26,900 bases of DNA from an uncultured bacterium (lineage in GTDB: Bacteria; Bacillota; Clostridia; Oscillospirales; Oscillospiraceae), in assembly GCA_949288405.1 (NCBI GenBank), contig CASEKM010000002.1, positions 1 through 26,900 on the forward strand, read 5' to 3'. Under the pieces are notes generated by a model that was not told where the DNA came from, searched no databases, and was given only the letters and a program-made list of their open reading frames with translations. Position numbers and translations under genes: made by a program. Below, one piece after another: positions 7,554 to 15,473 of this stretch; the stretch's first letter is position 1; every line of letters begins with the position of its first letter.

Positions 7554-7592
7554 GGTGGAAAGAGATCCTGCCACACAGAGAGGAGTGCCGCC

Positions 7593-8162
7593 ATGCTGGA
7601 TTGGGAAGAGTTAGAGCGCCAATGCCTGGCCTGTCAGAGGTGCGGCCTGGCGGAGACCCGCCGCCATGTGGTCTTCGGCACCGGTCCCCGGGACGCGGAG
7701 GTCATGTGCATCGGCGAGGGGCCGGGCGAGAACGAGGACCTGCAGGGCCTGCCCTTCGTGGGCCGGGGCGGGCAGCTGCTGGACGAGATGCTGGAGCTCA
7801 TCGACCTGAGCCGGGAGAAGAACGTGTACATTGCCAACATCGTCAAGTGCCGTCCCCCCAACAACCGAGACCCCCTGAACACGGAGCAGGACGCCTGCAT
7901 CGCCTACCTGCGCAATCAGGTGGCCCTGATCCGGCCCAAGATCATCATCTGCCTGGGGCGCATCGCCGCCATGCGGCTCATCAAGCCGGACTTTAAGATC
8001 TCCAAGGAGCACGGGAGCTGGTTTGAGAAGTCCGGTGTCCACATGACCGCTGTCTTCCACCCGGCCGCCATCCTCCGCAACCCGGCCTACCGGCCGGACA
8101 CCTTCGTGGATCTGAAGGGGATCCAGGCCAAGGTGCGGGAGGTGTGCACCCACACCTACTGA
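7593..8162 (+). CDS. Uracil-DNA glycosylase, family 4 (iron-sulfur type)
   Basis: DNA repair enzyme that removes uracil arising from cytosine deamination or dUTP incorporation. The 189-residue product has the four cysteines of the [4Fe-4S] cluster at 14, 17, 86 and 102, the spacing known for family 4 enzymes. Motif 1 is GEGPGENEDLQGLPFVG (41-57), and the leucine/HP loop is FHPAAILRNP near the C-terminus. The ATG at 7593 follows AGAGGAG by 7 nt; a longer upstream extension of the same frame has no such signal. The gene is monocistronic, with its own promoter and a shared convergent terminator. Some annotations call this class a phage SPO1 DNA-polymerase-related protein. Confidence 0.96.
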   Translation: MLDWEELERQCLACQRCGLAETRRHVVFGTGPRDAEVMCIGEGPGENEDLQGLPFVGRGGQLLDEMLELIDLSREKNVYIANIVKCRPPNNRDPLNTEQDACIAYLRNQVALIRPKIIICLGRIAAMRLIKPDFKISKEHGSWFEKSGVHMTAVFHPAAILRNPAYRPDTFVDLKGIQAKVREVCTHTY

Positions 8163-8178
8163 TCCCCCGCTGAAGCAA

Positions 8179-8210
8179 AACGGTCCCGGCGCTTACGCGC
8201 CGGGACCGTT
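8179..8210. terminator. Bidirectional terminator between convergent genes
   Basis: A perfect 14-bp GC-rich stem with a TTAC loop sits between the glycosylase stop and the stop of the minus-strand membrane gene. Both flanks are moderately T-rich when read outward, so it can serve both transcripts. Confidence 0.85.
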
Positions 8211-8217
8211 CAATTTC

Positions 8218-8988
8218 TTACATCATCTTCACGGTGTAGTACACCAGCAGGGCAAACAGCCAGGCCACCATGGCGAACAGCAGGTAGTAGGACACTGCGC
8301 TTCCCAGGGCGACGGCGGCGGCAATGGCCGCCAGGCTCACCACGCAGCTGGCAAACATGAGGGCGTAGCCCGCCTCAGGGGGCAGCACCCGCTTGATCCC
8401 CTCCTTGACGATGAGGCGGCCCTGGTGGGACTTCATCCAGAGCATAGCCCCCGCCACCAGCACGATGGCGACGACGGCGGCAATGGTATAGGGGCTCACC
8501 GCCCCCGCGTGCCGGACGAACCACAGGCCCAGCACCCCCAGCCCGCTCACCAGCGCGGCCAGGAAGAACTCCCGCTGATAGAGGTAGTACACCAGCGCCA
8601 GGGCGGCCCAGGCGGGCACCAGCCAGAACAGCATCCGCACCCCGGAGTCTCGGAAGCCCAAAATCACCTGGGCGCAGAGGAACAGGGCGCCGGAGGCCGC
8701 CGTCAGGGCCAGAGGCAGCGCAGCCTTCTCCCCCTTGTTCATCCGCAGGAAGGCCCACACCAGGCAGGCCGCCAGAGCGGCCAGGCTCACCCACCGAAGG
8801 CCCTGCAGGGCCGCATTGATGGCCAGCGCCAGGTTAATGGACTCTGTCGTGGTTCGGAAATTGATATAGTACTTATTGACAAGCACCAGCAGGAACTCCA
8901 GGACAATGGCCGCGCCTACCCAGATCAAGGCCCGGTTCAGGTCCCGGTCCTCCTGGCGCCGCCGCGCCTCTCTCTCGTTATAATCCAT
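8218..8988 (-). CDS. Hypothetical multi-pass membrane protein
   Basis: I do not recognise a family. The 256-residue product has a short charged N-terminus (NEREARRRQEDRD) and about eight hydrophobic segments near residues 20-37, 62-81, 90-110, 117-136, 141-158, 166-184, 206-228 and 231-252. There are no obvious catalytic or transport motifs. Connecting loops are short, and the longest carries KSHQGRLIVKEGIKR. It starts at ATG with AGGAG 11 nt upstream and has a good promoter of its own. It is transcribed alone and ends at the convergent terminator. A function in lysine/threonine metabolism is not implied by its neighbour lysC, which has a separate terminator. Confidence 0.8.
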   Translation of the reverse strand: MDYNEREARRRQEDRDLNRALIWVGAAIVLEFLLVLVNKYYINFRTTTESINLALAINAALQGLRWVSLAALAACLVWAFLRMNKGEKAALPLALTAASGALFLCAQVILGFRDSGVRMLFWLVPAWAALALVYYLYQREFFLAALVSGLGVLGLWFVRHAGAVSPYTIAAVVAIVLVAGAMLWMKSHQGRLIVKEGIKRVLPPEAGYALMFASCVVSLAAIAAAVALGSAVSYYLLFAMVAWLFALLVYYTVKMM

Positions 8989-9082
8989 GTGCTTTGATTC
9001 TCCTCTGATTCATCGGGACCGGCGGCCCCGCTTCTCATACATTTGGACATTCGATACCTGTCCATCATCCAGTCGGTTTATT

Positions 9083-9111
9083 ATTGTACCAGAAGTCGGC
9101 TGCTTTTGCAA
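9083..9111 (-). promoter_or_regulatory. Promoter of the hypothetical membrane protein gene
   Basis: The minus strand reads TTGCAA, a 17-nt spacer, then TACAAT, about 95 nt upstream of the ATG. It lies just past the lysC terminator, so the gene is separate from the lysC operon. Confidence 0.65.
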
Positions 9112-9139
9112 CACAAAAAAAGGAAAAAAGCAGGATGCA

Positions 9140-9173
9140 GGGAAAAGCCGGGAGTTTTCTCCCGGCTTTTCCC
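9140..9173 (-). terminator. Rho-independent terminator of the UPF0735-hom-lysC operon
   Basis: A perfect 15-bp stem with a TTTT loop is located about 30 bp after the lysC stop. It is followed on the minus strand by a T-rich tract. Confidence 0.9.
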
Positions 9174-9202
9174 TATTTTCTACAAAAGACAGGCCCTTTG
9201 GG

Positions 9203-9691
9203 TCAGTTGTTCCCGCCGAACTCGGAGAAGAACTTGTCGTGGACCGCCTGGACCGCCCGGTCGGCGTCCCGCTCATCCACCAGGACGGACACCTTGATCT
9301 CGCTGGTGGAGATCATGTTGATGTTGACCCCGGCGTTGGACAGGGCCTCGAACATGCGGCTGGCCACGCCGAAGTTGTTCACCATGCCGGCGCCCACGAT
9401 GGACACCTTGGCCACCTGGGTGTTCATCTCGATGGACTTGAAGCCGATGTAATCCCGGTTCTCCTCCAGGATGCGCTTGGCCTCCTCCGCGTCCCCCCGG
9501 GCCACGGTGAAGCTGATATCCTTAGTCTCCTCCCGGCCGATGGACTGGAGAATGATGTCCACATTGATCTTCTTCTTGGCCAGCAGGGAGAAAATTTTAA
9601 AGGCGGTGCCGGGCTCGTCGGCCAGGCCGATGAGGGCCAGGCGGGCCACATTCTTATCCTTCGCTACGCCGCTGACGTGGGTCTTTTCCAT
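9203..9691 (-). CDS. Putative internally initiated ACT-only beta subunit of aspartate kinase
   Basis: In-frame ATG at 9691 (Met247 of LysC) has AAGGAGG at 9703-9709, 11 nt upstream. The product would be the last 162 residues, comprising only the ACT regulatory domains. B. subtilis aspartokinase II is known to be an alpha/beta enzyme whose beta subunit arises from an in-phase internal start at almost the same residue. This is inference by analogy. Confidence 0.5.
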   Translation of the reverse strand: MEKTHVSGVAKDKNVARLALIGLADEPGTAFKIFSLLAKKKINVDIILQSIGREETKDISFTVARGDAEEAKRILEENRDYIGFKSIEMNTQVAKVSIVGAGMVNNFGVASRMFEALSNAGVNINMISTSEIKVSVLVDERDADRAVQAVHDKFFSEFGGNN

Positions 9692-10429
9692 GGTCTTGAC
9701 AACCTCCTTGACTTTTGTACCGGGATTCCCCGTAAAGCTGGAGAGGACCTCCAGATTGACATTATAGCGCTTGGCCATCTCCACCGAGCGGTTGTGGAGC
9801 ACCTGGGCGCCCAGGCTGGCCAGCTCCAGCATCTCGTCGAAGGTGATCTCCTCCAGCTTCCGGGCCCCCTGGACGGTGCGGGGGTCGGCGGTGTAGACGC
9901 CGTCCACATCGGTGTAGATCTGGCACAGGTCGGCGTGGAGGGCGGCGGCCAGGGCCACCGCCGAGGTGTCCGAGCCGCCCCGGCCCAGAGTGGTGATGTC
10001 CCCGTACTTATTGATGCCCTGGAAACCGGCCACCAGAACGATCTTGTTCTTGTCCAGCTCCGTCTGGATGCGCTCGGTGTTGATGCGCTTGATGCGGGCG
10101 TTGCCGTAGGCGGAGTCGGTGTTCATCCCCGCCTGCCAGCCGGTGAGGGAGACCACCTGATAGCCCATTCCCTCGATGGTCATGGCGCACAGGGCGATGG
10201 AGATCTGCTCGCCGGTGGACAGGAGCATATCCATCTCCCGCTTGGAGGCGTGGGGATTGAGCTCCTCCGCCTTGGCGATCAGGTCGTCGGTGGTATCCCC
10301 CTGGGCGGAGAGCACCACCACCACGCTGTTGCCCTTCTTATAGGTCTCGGTGATGATCCGGGCCACGTTGCGCACCCGTTCCATGTTGGCGACAGAGCTG
10401 CCGCCGAATTTCTGTACGATCAAAGCCAT
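9203..10429 (-). CDS. lysC: Aspartate kinase LysC (class with two C-terminal ACT domains)
   Basis: Catalyses phosphorylation of aspartate, the first step to lysine, meso-DAP, threonine and methionine. The 408-residue length equals that of Bacillus subtilis aspartokinase II. KFGGSSV (7-13) is the nucleotide-binding signature; GRGGSDTSAVALAAAL (149-164) and DVDGVYTADPR follow. Residues from about 265 form the paired ACT domains that normally bind lysine and/or threonine. ATG start, with GGAGGG 9 nt upstream. It lies 90 bp after hom in the same operon. Met247 is preceded by an in-frame AAGGAGG, suggesting an internally started beta subunit. The effector cannot be read from sequence alone. Confidence 0.97.
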   Translation of the reverse strand: MALIVQKFGGSSVANMERVRNVARIITETYKKGNSVVVVLSAQGDTTDDLIAKAEELNPHASKREMDMLLSTGEQISIALCAMTIEGMGYQVVSLTGWQAGMNTDSAYGNARIKRINTERIQTELDKNKIVLVAGFQGINKYGDITTLGRGGSDTSAVALAAALHADLCQIYTDVDGVYTADPRTVQGARKLEEITFDEMLELASLGAQVLHNRSVEMAKRYNVNLEVLSSFTGNPGTKVKEVVKTMEKTHVSGVAKDKNVARLALIGLADEPGTAFKIFSLLAKKKINVDIILQSIGREETKDISFTVARGDAEEAKRILEENRDYIGFKSIEMNTQVAKVSIVGAGMVNNFGVASRMFEALSNAGVNINMISTSEIKVSVLVDERDADRAVQAVHDKFFSEFGGNN

Positions 10430-10463
10430 ATCTTTTATCCCTCCAAGGAATTCTCAAAACGCA

Positions 10464-10489
10464 GGTCTGCTCCCTATCCTATGCAGACC
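10464..10489 (-). other. Hairpins in the hom-lysC intercistronic region
   Basis: A 7-bp perfect inverted repeat (GGTCTGC/GCAGACC) with a 12-nt loop lies about 35 nt upstream of lysC. A second short stem, GGGCGG/CCGCCC, lies next to it near 10505-10519, at the hom stop. No T-run follows. They could act in mRNA stability or weak attenuation. They do not resemble a lysine riboswitch, which is far larger. Confidence 0.4.
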
Positions 10490-10519
10490 GGGGCCCAGAG
10501 GCCCGGGCGGTCTCCGCCC

Positions 10520-11728
10520 TTACAGCACCCGGAAGCGGGAGCCCACCTCCATGCCGGCCAGCCGGTCGCGCACCTGGGGCTCGGTCATGGGCTCGGTGAG
10601 GAAGGCCGCCTCTCCGGCGGGGGCGCCGGCGCGGGCCAGGGGCTGGATCTCTCCGCAGGCCAGGCGGGCCTGGTCCATGGTGGTCTGGGCCCGCACATAC
10701 CACCGGGAGGTGAGGATGTCGGAGGACACCACCAGGTCGGGCGCGCCGGGGCCCCACTGGTTGTGGTGGTCCCGCTTGGTGTCCTTGGCGATGTCGATGA
10801 TGTCGGCCACCACGGCGGAGGCGGTGGGCAGCTTGCCCGCCCCCCGGCCATAGAACATCACATCGCCCACCGCGTTGCCGGTGACGGCGATGGCGTTGAA
10901 CACGTCCTCCACCCCGGCCAGGGGGTTCTCACAGGACACCAGATGGGGGGCCACAAAGGCGCACACCTTGCCCTCCGGCTCCCGGATGGCGCGGCCCAGC
11001 AGCTTGATCTTATAGCCGCAGGAGTCGGCGTAGGCCACGTCGGCCAGGGTAACGCCCCGAATGCCCTGGGTGGGCACCTGGTCGGGGTACACGTGCTGGC
11101 CGAAGGCCAGGGCGGCCAGGATGCAGATCTTCCGGCAGGCGTCGTGGCCCTCCACATCGGCGGTGGGGTCCTGCTCGGCGTAGCCGTTGGCCTGGGCCTC
11201 CTTCAGGGCCTGGTCAAAGGTCAGGCCCGCCTTGATCATCCGGGTGAGGATGTAGTTGGTGGTGCCGTTGAGGATGCCGGTGATCTGGTCCAGCTCGTTG
11301 GCCGCCAGACAGGCGGTGAGGGGGCGCAGGATGGGGATGCCCCCGCCCACGCTGGCCTCGAACAGATAGCTGACCCCGTTTTTCTTGGCCAGCTGCAGCA
11401 GGTCATAGCCGTGGGTGGCCACCAGCTCCTTGTTGGAGGACACCACGCTCTTGCCCGCCTGCAGGGCCCGCTGGGTGAAGTCCAGGGCCACCTTGGCCCC
11501 GCCGATGGTCTCCACCACCACGTCCACCTCCGGGTCCTGCTCAATGACGGAGAAGTCCTTTACAAACAGGTCCTTATAGGGGCTGTCGGGAAAGTCCCGC
11601 ACGTCCAGGATATACTTCAGGCGGACCAGGCCGTCCACCCGCTGGTCGATCACCGCGCTGTTCCGGGTGAGCACGTCCGCCACGCCGGAGCCCACGGTGC
11701 CAAAGCCTAAAATCGCTACGTTTACCAT
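10520..11728 (-). CDS. hom: Homoserine dehydrogenase
   Basis: NAD(P)H-dependent reduction of aspartate semialdehyde to homoserine, the branch point to threonine and methionine. GFGTVGSGVA near the N-terminus is the dinucleotide-binding loop. SSNKELVA, EASVGGGIPILRPL and DPTADVEGHDACRK are catalytic-domain signatures, the last containing substrate-binding Asp/Glu residues. The 402-residue protein is shorter than the Bacillus enzyme (433): its C-terminal ACT-like segment, from about SRWYVRAQTT to the end, is only about 60 residues and looks degenerate. The ATG at 11728 has GAGGTG upstream; an in-frame GTG three codons earlier is less likely. Second gene of the operon. Confidence 0.96.
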   Translation of the reverse strand: MVNVAILGFGTVGSGVADVLTRNSAVIDQRVDGLVRLKYILDVRDFPDSPYKDLFVKDFSVIEQDPEVDVVVETIGGAKVALDFTQRALQAGKSVVSSNKELVATHGYDLLQLAKKNGVSYLFEASVGGGIPILRPLTACLAANELDQITGILNGTTNYILTRMIKAGLTFDQALKEAQANGYAEQDPTADVEGHDACRKICILAALAFGQHVYPDQVPTQGIRGVTLADVAYADSCGYKIKLLGRAIREPEGKVCAFVAPHLVSCENPLAGVEDVFNAIAVTGNAVGDVMFYGRGAGKLPTASAVVADIIDIAKDTKRDHHNQWGPGAPDLVVSSDILTSRWYVRAQTTMDQARLACGEIQPLARAGAPAGEAAFLTEPMTEPQVRDRLAGMEVGSRFRVL

Positions 11729-11779
11729 TCCATTCACCTCATCGTATCAACAGTTCTCACACAATCGCCGTCCGGCCGC

Positions 11780-12220
11780 CTATCCGGCCAGGATCTCGCA
11801 CTTGAGCACGCCGGGGCTGGAGGCCGCAGCGTCCAGCATCTCCTCCAGAGAGCGGCGCAGGGCGGAGGTCTCCGCCGTGATGGTGACCACCGCGCAGCCG
11901 TTGGAGGGGATGTTCTGGTTGATGGTCAGAATATTGACTCCCGTCCCGGCAAACACGTTGAGCAGCCCGGAGAGGATCCCCGGCTCGTCCCGCAGCATGG
12001 TCTGGAAGGTGACGATCCGCCCGTGGAGCATGTCGTTGAAGGGGCGCACCGCGTCCTTATACTTGTAGAAGGCGCTGCGGCTGATGCCCACTGCCCGGGC
12101 CGCGCCGTTGACCGTGGTCTCCTCGCCGGTCTCCAGCAGGCGCTTGGCCTCCGCCACCTTTCGGAAGATCTCCGGCATGGCAGACGCCTCCACAATGAAA
12201 TATCCGGCCGACTGACTCAT
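11780..12220 (-). CDS. UPF0735 ACT-domain protein (PheB-like)
   Basis: Small putative regulator of amino-acid metabolism. The 146-residue protein has an N-terminal helix-turn-helix-like segment (TTVNGAARAVGISRSAFYKYKDAV) and a C-terminal ACT domain (VTFQTMLRDEPGILSGLL...). The family is known as UPF0735/PheB, and its members are commonly found beside hom or pheA; biochemical function is not settled. The ATG at 12220 has GGAGGA 6 nt upstream, so a longer frame extending to 12280 is rejected. First gene of the hom-lysC operon. A simple reading is that it senses an amino acid and controls Hom or the operon, since Hom has a reduced ACT domain; this is inference. Confidence 0.92.
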   Translation of the reverse strand: MSQSAGYFIVEASAMPEIFRKVAEAKRLLETGEETTVNGAARAVGISRSAFYKYKDAVRPFNDMLHGRIVTFQTMLRDEPGILSGLLNVFAGTGVNILTINQNIPSNGCAVVTITAETSALRRSLEEMLDAAASSPGVLKCEILAG

Positions 12221-12288
12221 GGCTGTTCCTCCGTCCTGCGTCCACGTTTGTCCGTGTGCCGTGGTCATTTGTAGCTGCACTGTGGTCT

Positions 12289-12318
12289 ATTTTAGCACAG
12301 CTCCCTGGTGGGATGCAA
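12289..12318 (-). promoter_or_regulatory. Promoter of the UPF0735-hom-lysC operon
   Basis: The minus strand reads TTGCAT, an 18-nt spacer, then TAAAAT, about 70 nt upstream of the ATG. I see no T-box or riboswitch in the short leader. Confidence 0.6.
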
Positions 12319-12414
12319 CGGCAAAGCGCAAAGCCCCCGTAGATTTTCGGGGCTGTCCGCCAAAAATTTTTGTCAATTTTCACCGAATGGACGCCGTTTT
12401 CCCCGGCATGTAAA

Positions 12415-12447
12415 CGGAGGGGGAGGGCTCAAAGCCCTCCCCCTCCG
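12415..12447 (-). terminator. Terminator of the class A PBP gene
   Basis: A perfect 15-bp GC-rich stem with a CAA loop starts 4 bp beyond the stop codon. The T-tract after it is short (GTTTA), so efficiency may depend on stem strength. Confidence 0.75.
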
Positions 12448-12451
12448 GGGT

Positions 12452-15178
12452 TCAATAGCCGTAGGGGCGCCCGGTCTCCGGGTTGATCGCCACATCGCCT
12501 TCGGAAGATCCGGCCGGCTGCTGGCTGCCGGAGGAGCTGGAAGAGCCCGCTCCCCCCGGGTCGTCGCCGCCGGGCTGGCCGGTGATGTCGCCGGGATCGT
12601 CCGTCCCGGGCTGCCCGCCGGAGCCGTCGGGATCGGTCCCGGGGACCAGGCCGCCGTTGGGATCATTGGGGTCCACCACCAGTCCGCCCTCCCCGTGGAC
12701 GGTGCAGGCAGTGGTCCCCGCAGCGGCCAGATAGGCGGAGTAGAAGTACTGGCTGTCCTCCGCCCAGGCCCCGCCCACGCTGGGCCGCTCCAGATTCAGA
12801 TAGGCGTAGGTGCGCACGCTCACCTCCGGGCAGTTGGGGCCGGCCAGGCGGTAGTAGCCGGTGAACTCCCCGTTCTCATCCAGGATGGGGTCGTCCACGC
12901 ACACCCGCACCATGGAGTTGGAGCCCTCCTCCAGGGAGTGGCAGGTGCACACAAAGGAGGGCCGGTCCTCGGCAAACACATAGCCGGTGCCGATGCGGGC
13001 GGAGCCCCGGGGGTCGTCCTGACAGGCCGCCGTGGGCTCGCCGCCGCAGTCCAGACAGTAGGAGATAGCCACCAGGCCGCTGGGCTGGCTGAAATCCCGG
13101 TTCTCCAGGCCCTCGTGGACGGGCTGCATCACCTTTTTCCACATCTGGGCAGCCGGGTTGCCGGGGGCCTGCACCCGGGCGGGGGTCTCATAGCCCACCC
13201 ACACGGCCGCGGTGTAGTAGGGGGTGTAGCCCACAAACCAGCGGTTGTCCTTGGAGTCGGTGGTACCCGTCTTACCGGCGGCGGTCATGCCGCTGAGGCG
13301 GGCTTCGGAGCCGCCGCCGTTGGCGCCGGACACCACTTGGGTGAGCATATAGTTGATATAGTAGGCGGTGGTGTCCTTGATGGCCTGCTCGTCCTCCCGG
13401 GTGTTGTCCAGAAGCACGTTGCCGTTGCTGTCCTCCACCCGAGTGTAGGTGCGGGCCTGGCGGTAGATGCCGTTGTTGGGGAAGGTGGAGAAGGCGTTGG
13501 CCATGTCCCGGGTGCTGACGCCCACAGACAGGCCGCCCAGCGCCAGGGGAGAGGTATCGATGTCGGTCTTGTGCTGGCCGTTGATGACCTGGTCGCTGAT
13601 GAGGGGCAGATGGAAGCGCTGGGTGCCGAACTCAAAGGCCTTGGCAGGAGTAACCAGGTCAGCCACCACCCGCACGGCCACGGTGTTGAAGGACTGCTTC
13701 ACCGCCTCCAGCACGGTGGTCTGGCCCCGGTAGCGGCCGTCCACGTTCACCGGCCAGGCGCTGCCCCCCATCACCTGATAGGGGTAGTCGGGCAGGACCG
13801 TGTAGGGGGTGATCAGCCCCATCTCCAGGGCCGGGGAATAGGCCGTCAGGGGTTTGATGGAGGAGCCGGGCTGCCGCTTGGCGTTGGTGGCCAGGTTGAA
13901 GCCCCGGTTGATCTCCTTCTCCCCGATGCGGCCCACCACGGCCGCCACGTCTCCCGTCTCGTTGTCGATGATGGTGATGGCGGACTGGAGCCGCTGGCCG
14001 CCGGAGGTGTAGTTCAGGTTGGACTCGTCCTCATAGACGGCCTCCGCCTGGGCCTGGACCTCCGGGTCGATGCAGGTGTAGATCCGCAGGCCGCCCTTGG
14101 AGAGCATCAGGCTGACCACCTGGTCCGAGTAGTTATACTCCTTCTGCAGGTCGTCCCACACGTCGGAGATCACCACTTCCTCGTACCAGGAGTAGAGGTT
14201 TTCCGCCTCCACCGGCGCGTCCTCAGAGCTGCTGGAATTCACCCCCACAAAGTGGAGCTCCTCGGCCACCGCCTGGTCATACTCCTCCTGGGAGATATAG
14301 CCCTGGTCCAGCATCTCATGGAGGATGACCTCCTGGCGGTACTTGTTCCACTGCACCGCCGTCCACATCTCCCCCTCGCTGTTGGCCACCTTGGCCAGGG
14401 AGTAGGGGCCGTACTGGGAGGGGTTGTTGGTGATGGCGATGATGCTGGCGCTCTCGGCCAGGGACAGCTCGGACACGGACTTGCCGAAGTACTCCTGCGC
14501 CGCGGCCCCCACGCCCTCACAGCCGGCGCCCAGGGGGATGATGTTCAGGTAGTACAGCAGAACGGTGTCCTTGCCGTAGGTCTCGTCCACATACAGGGCG
14601 GTGAAGATCTCCTGGACCTTTCGGGTCACCGTCACCTCGTTCTTCTTGGTGAGGTTTTTGATGGTCTGCTGGGTGATGGTGGAGCCGCCCTGGATGTCGC
14701 CGCCGGTGAACATGCTCACCACCGCCTGGGCGGTGCGCCACCAGTCCACACCGTGGTGGGTGTAGTACCGGCGGTCCTCAATGGCCACGGCGGCGTCTTT
14801 CAGGTACTGGGGAATCTCCTCATCGTTCACCCATTGGGAGCTGGTGTCGCTGAGGACCTGTCCCAGCACCTGGTACTGTCCCCCGTCGTCCTGGTAGTAC
14901 ATGACGCTGTTTTCATTCAGGGTGATGCTGGACAGGTCCAGCTCCGCCTGGGGCAGGATGGTATTGCGGATGTACACCGCCGCAAAGCAGCACATCAGCG
15001 CGCTGGTGGTGACGGCCACCAGCAGAAGGGTGCCGATCACCCACAAAACGGTGCGGCCCCTCCCCCGCTTGCCCGGTTTCCGGCCCCGCCGGGGCTCGGA
15101 CGGGCGGCTGGAGCGGGACCGGCTGCGGGGCCGGGGCTCCTCCTGGGAGGAGTAGGAAGAATAGTTACGTTCAGACAC
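12452..15178 (-). CDS. Class A penicillin-binding protein 1A (transglycosylase/transpeptidase)
   Basis: Bifunctional peptidoglycan polymerase and cross-linker. The 908 residues comprise a basic Ser/Arg-rich cytoplasmic tail (1-43), a TM anchor (about 44-69), a GT51 domain with EDRRYYTHHGVD (134-145) and GGSTITQQ (164-171), and a transpeptidase domain with SSIK (439-442), SFN (496-498) and KTGTT (636-640). A cysteine-rich extracellular stretch follows (seven Cys between 708 and 783). The tail from about 840 is Gly/Pro/Asp/Ser low-complexity, probably a wall-spanning linker. It starts at GTG with GGAGGG 7 nt upstream. Monocistronic: its own promoter about 165 bp upstream and its own terminator. 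Length is at the upper end for the family because of the C-terminal extension. Confidence 0.96.
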   Translation of the reverse strand: MSERNYSSYSSQEEPRPRSRSRSSRPSEPRRGRKPGKRGRGRTVLWVIGTLLLVAVTTSALMCCFAAVYIRNTILPQAELDLSSITLNENSVMYYQDDGGQYQVLGQVLSDTSSQWVNDEEIPQYLKDAAVAIEDRRYYTHHGVDWWRTAQAVVSMFTGGDIQGGSTITQQTIKNLTKKNEVTVTRKVQEIFTALYVDETYGKDTVLLYYLNIIPLGAGCEGVGAAAQEYFGKSVSELSLAESASIIAITNNPSQYGPYSLAKVANSEGEMWTAVQWNKYRQEVILHEMLDQGYISQEEYDQAVAEELHFVGVNSSSSEDAPVEAENLYSWYEEVVISDVWDDLQKEYNYSDQVVSLMLSKGGLRIYTCIDPEVQAQAEAVYEDESNLNYTSGGQRLQSAITIIDNETGDVAAVVGRIGEKEINRGFNLATNAKRQPGSSIKPLTAYSPALEMGLITPYTVLPDYPYQVMGGSAWPVNVDGRYRGQTTVLEAVKQSFNTVAVRVVADLVTPAKAFEFGTQRFHLPLISDQVINGQHKTDIDTSPLALGGLSVGVSTRDMANAFSTFPNNGIYRQARTYTRVEDSNGNVLLDNTREDEQAIKDTTAYYINYMLTQVVSGANGGGSEARLSGMTAAGKTGTTDSKDNRWFVGYTPYYTAAVWVGYETPARVQAPGNPAAQMWKKVMQPVHEGLENRDFSQPSGLVAISYCLDCGGEPTAACQDDPRGSARIGTGYVFAEDRPSFVCTCHSLEEGSNSMVRVCVDDPILDENGEFTGYYRLAGPNCPEVSVRTYAYLNLERPSVGGAWAEDSQYFYSAYLAAAGTTACTVHGEGGLVVDPNDPNGGLVPGTDPDGSGGQPGTDDPGDITGQPGGDDPGGAGSSSSSGSQQPAGSSEGDVAINPETGRPYGY

Positions 15179-15343
15179 AGGATTTCCCTCCGAACACGCG
15201 GAGCGCCGGGTTCCAGACGCTCCAAGGTTTCATCGTCATTCCATGATCTCTGCCGGGCGGCTGTGGGGCCCGGGCCCTTTGGGCGCCGCGCCCTCCGCCC
15301 CTTTCCGGCGGGCACGCCCTCCGGCTGCAAAAAATCATCATAT

Positions 15344-15371
15344 ATTATACCATATTCTCCTCATTTGTCTA
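15344..15371 (-). promoter_or_regulatory. Strong promoter of the class A PBP gene
   Basis: The minus strand reads TAGACA, a 16-nt spacer, and TATAAT, with an extended TGG just before the -10. Matches are 5 of 6 and 6 of 6. The resulting 5' leader is about 160 nt, GC-rich and without a recognisable riboswitch. Confidence 0.8.
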
Positions 15372-15418
15372 TCCCGGGATTTTACCCGTCTTTTTCTTTC
15401 CTTTTTCTGAAATTGGGC

Positions 15419-15463
15419 AAAAAAAGCCGCGCTTCCCGCCGGAGCACAGGCGGAAAGCGCGGC
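15419..15463 (-). terminator. Rho-independent terminator of the symporter gene
   Basis: A 15-bp stem (15426-15440 with 15449-15463, one mismatch) is followed on the minus strand by seven T. It lies 10 bp after the stop codon and separates this gene from the class A PBP promoter. Confidence 0.9.
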
Positions 15464-15473
15464 GCATGCCTCT

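Larger units (their letters stand above)
7218..7592. other. 375-bp intergenic regulatory region between mraZ and the uracil-DNA glycosylase gene
   Basis: This divergent gap holds the mraZ promoter and boxes, the orphan minus-strand terminator, a palindrome resembling an NrdR box, and the glycosylase promoter. It is noticeably AT-richer than the genes around it. A purine-rich GGAGGAGGAGGGAG on the minus strand near 7427-7440 resembles a Shine-Dalgarno, but no start codon with a plausible frame follows at normal distance. Confidence 0.6.

Noticed and set aside
10430..10519. Possible lysine riboswitch before lysC
   Set aside because: The 90-bp spacer has only small hairpins; a lysine riboswitch needs about 170 nt or more and conserved multi-helix core motifs not seen here.
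8987..11710. Very long plus-strand open frame (907 codons) opposite lysC and hom
   Set aside because: Antisense shadow of GC-rich genes: the product is His/Gly/Gln-rich low-complexity sequence, and the opposite strand encodes well-conserved enzymes.
12361..12372. Perfect AT palindrome CAAAAATTTTTG between the PBP terminator and the UPF0735 promoter
   Set aside because: Short and AT-rich; could be part of a weak terminator or chance, with no supporting partner site.
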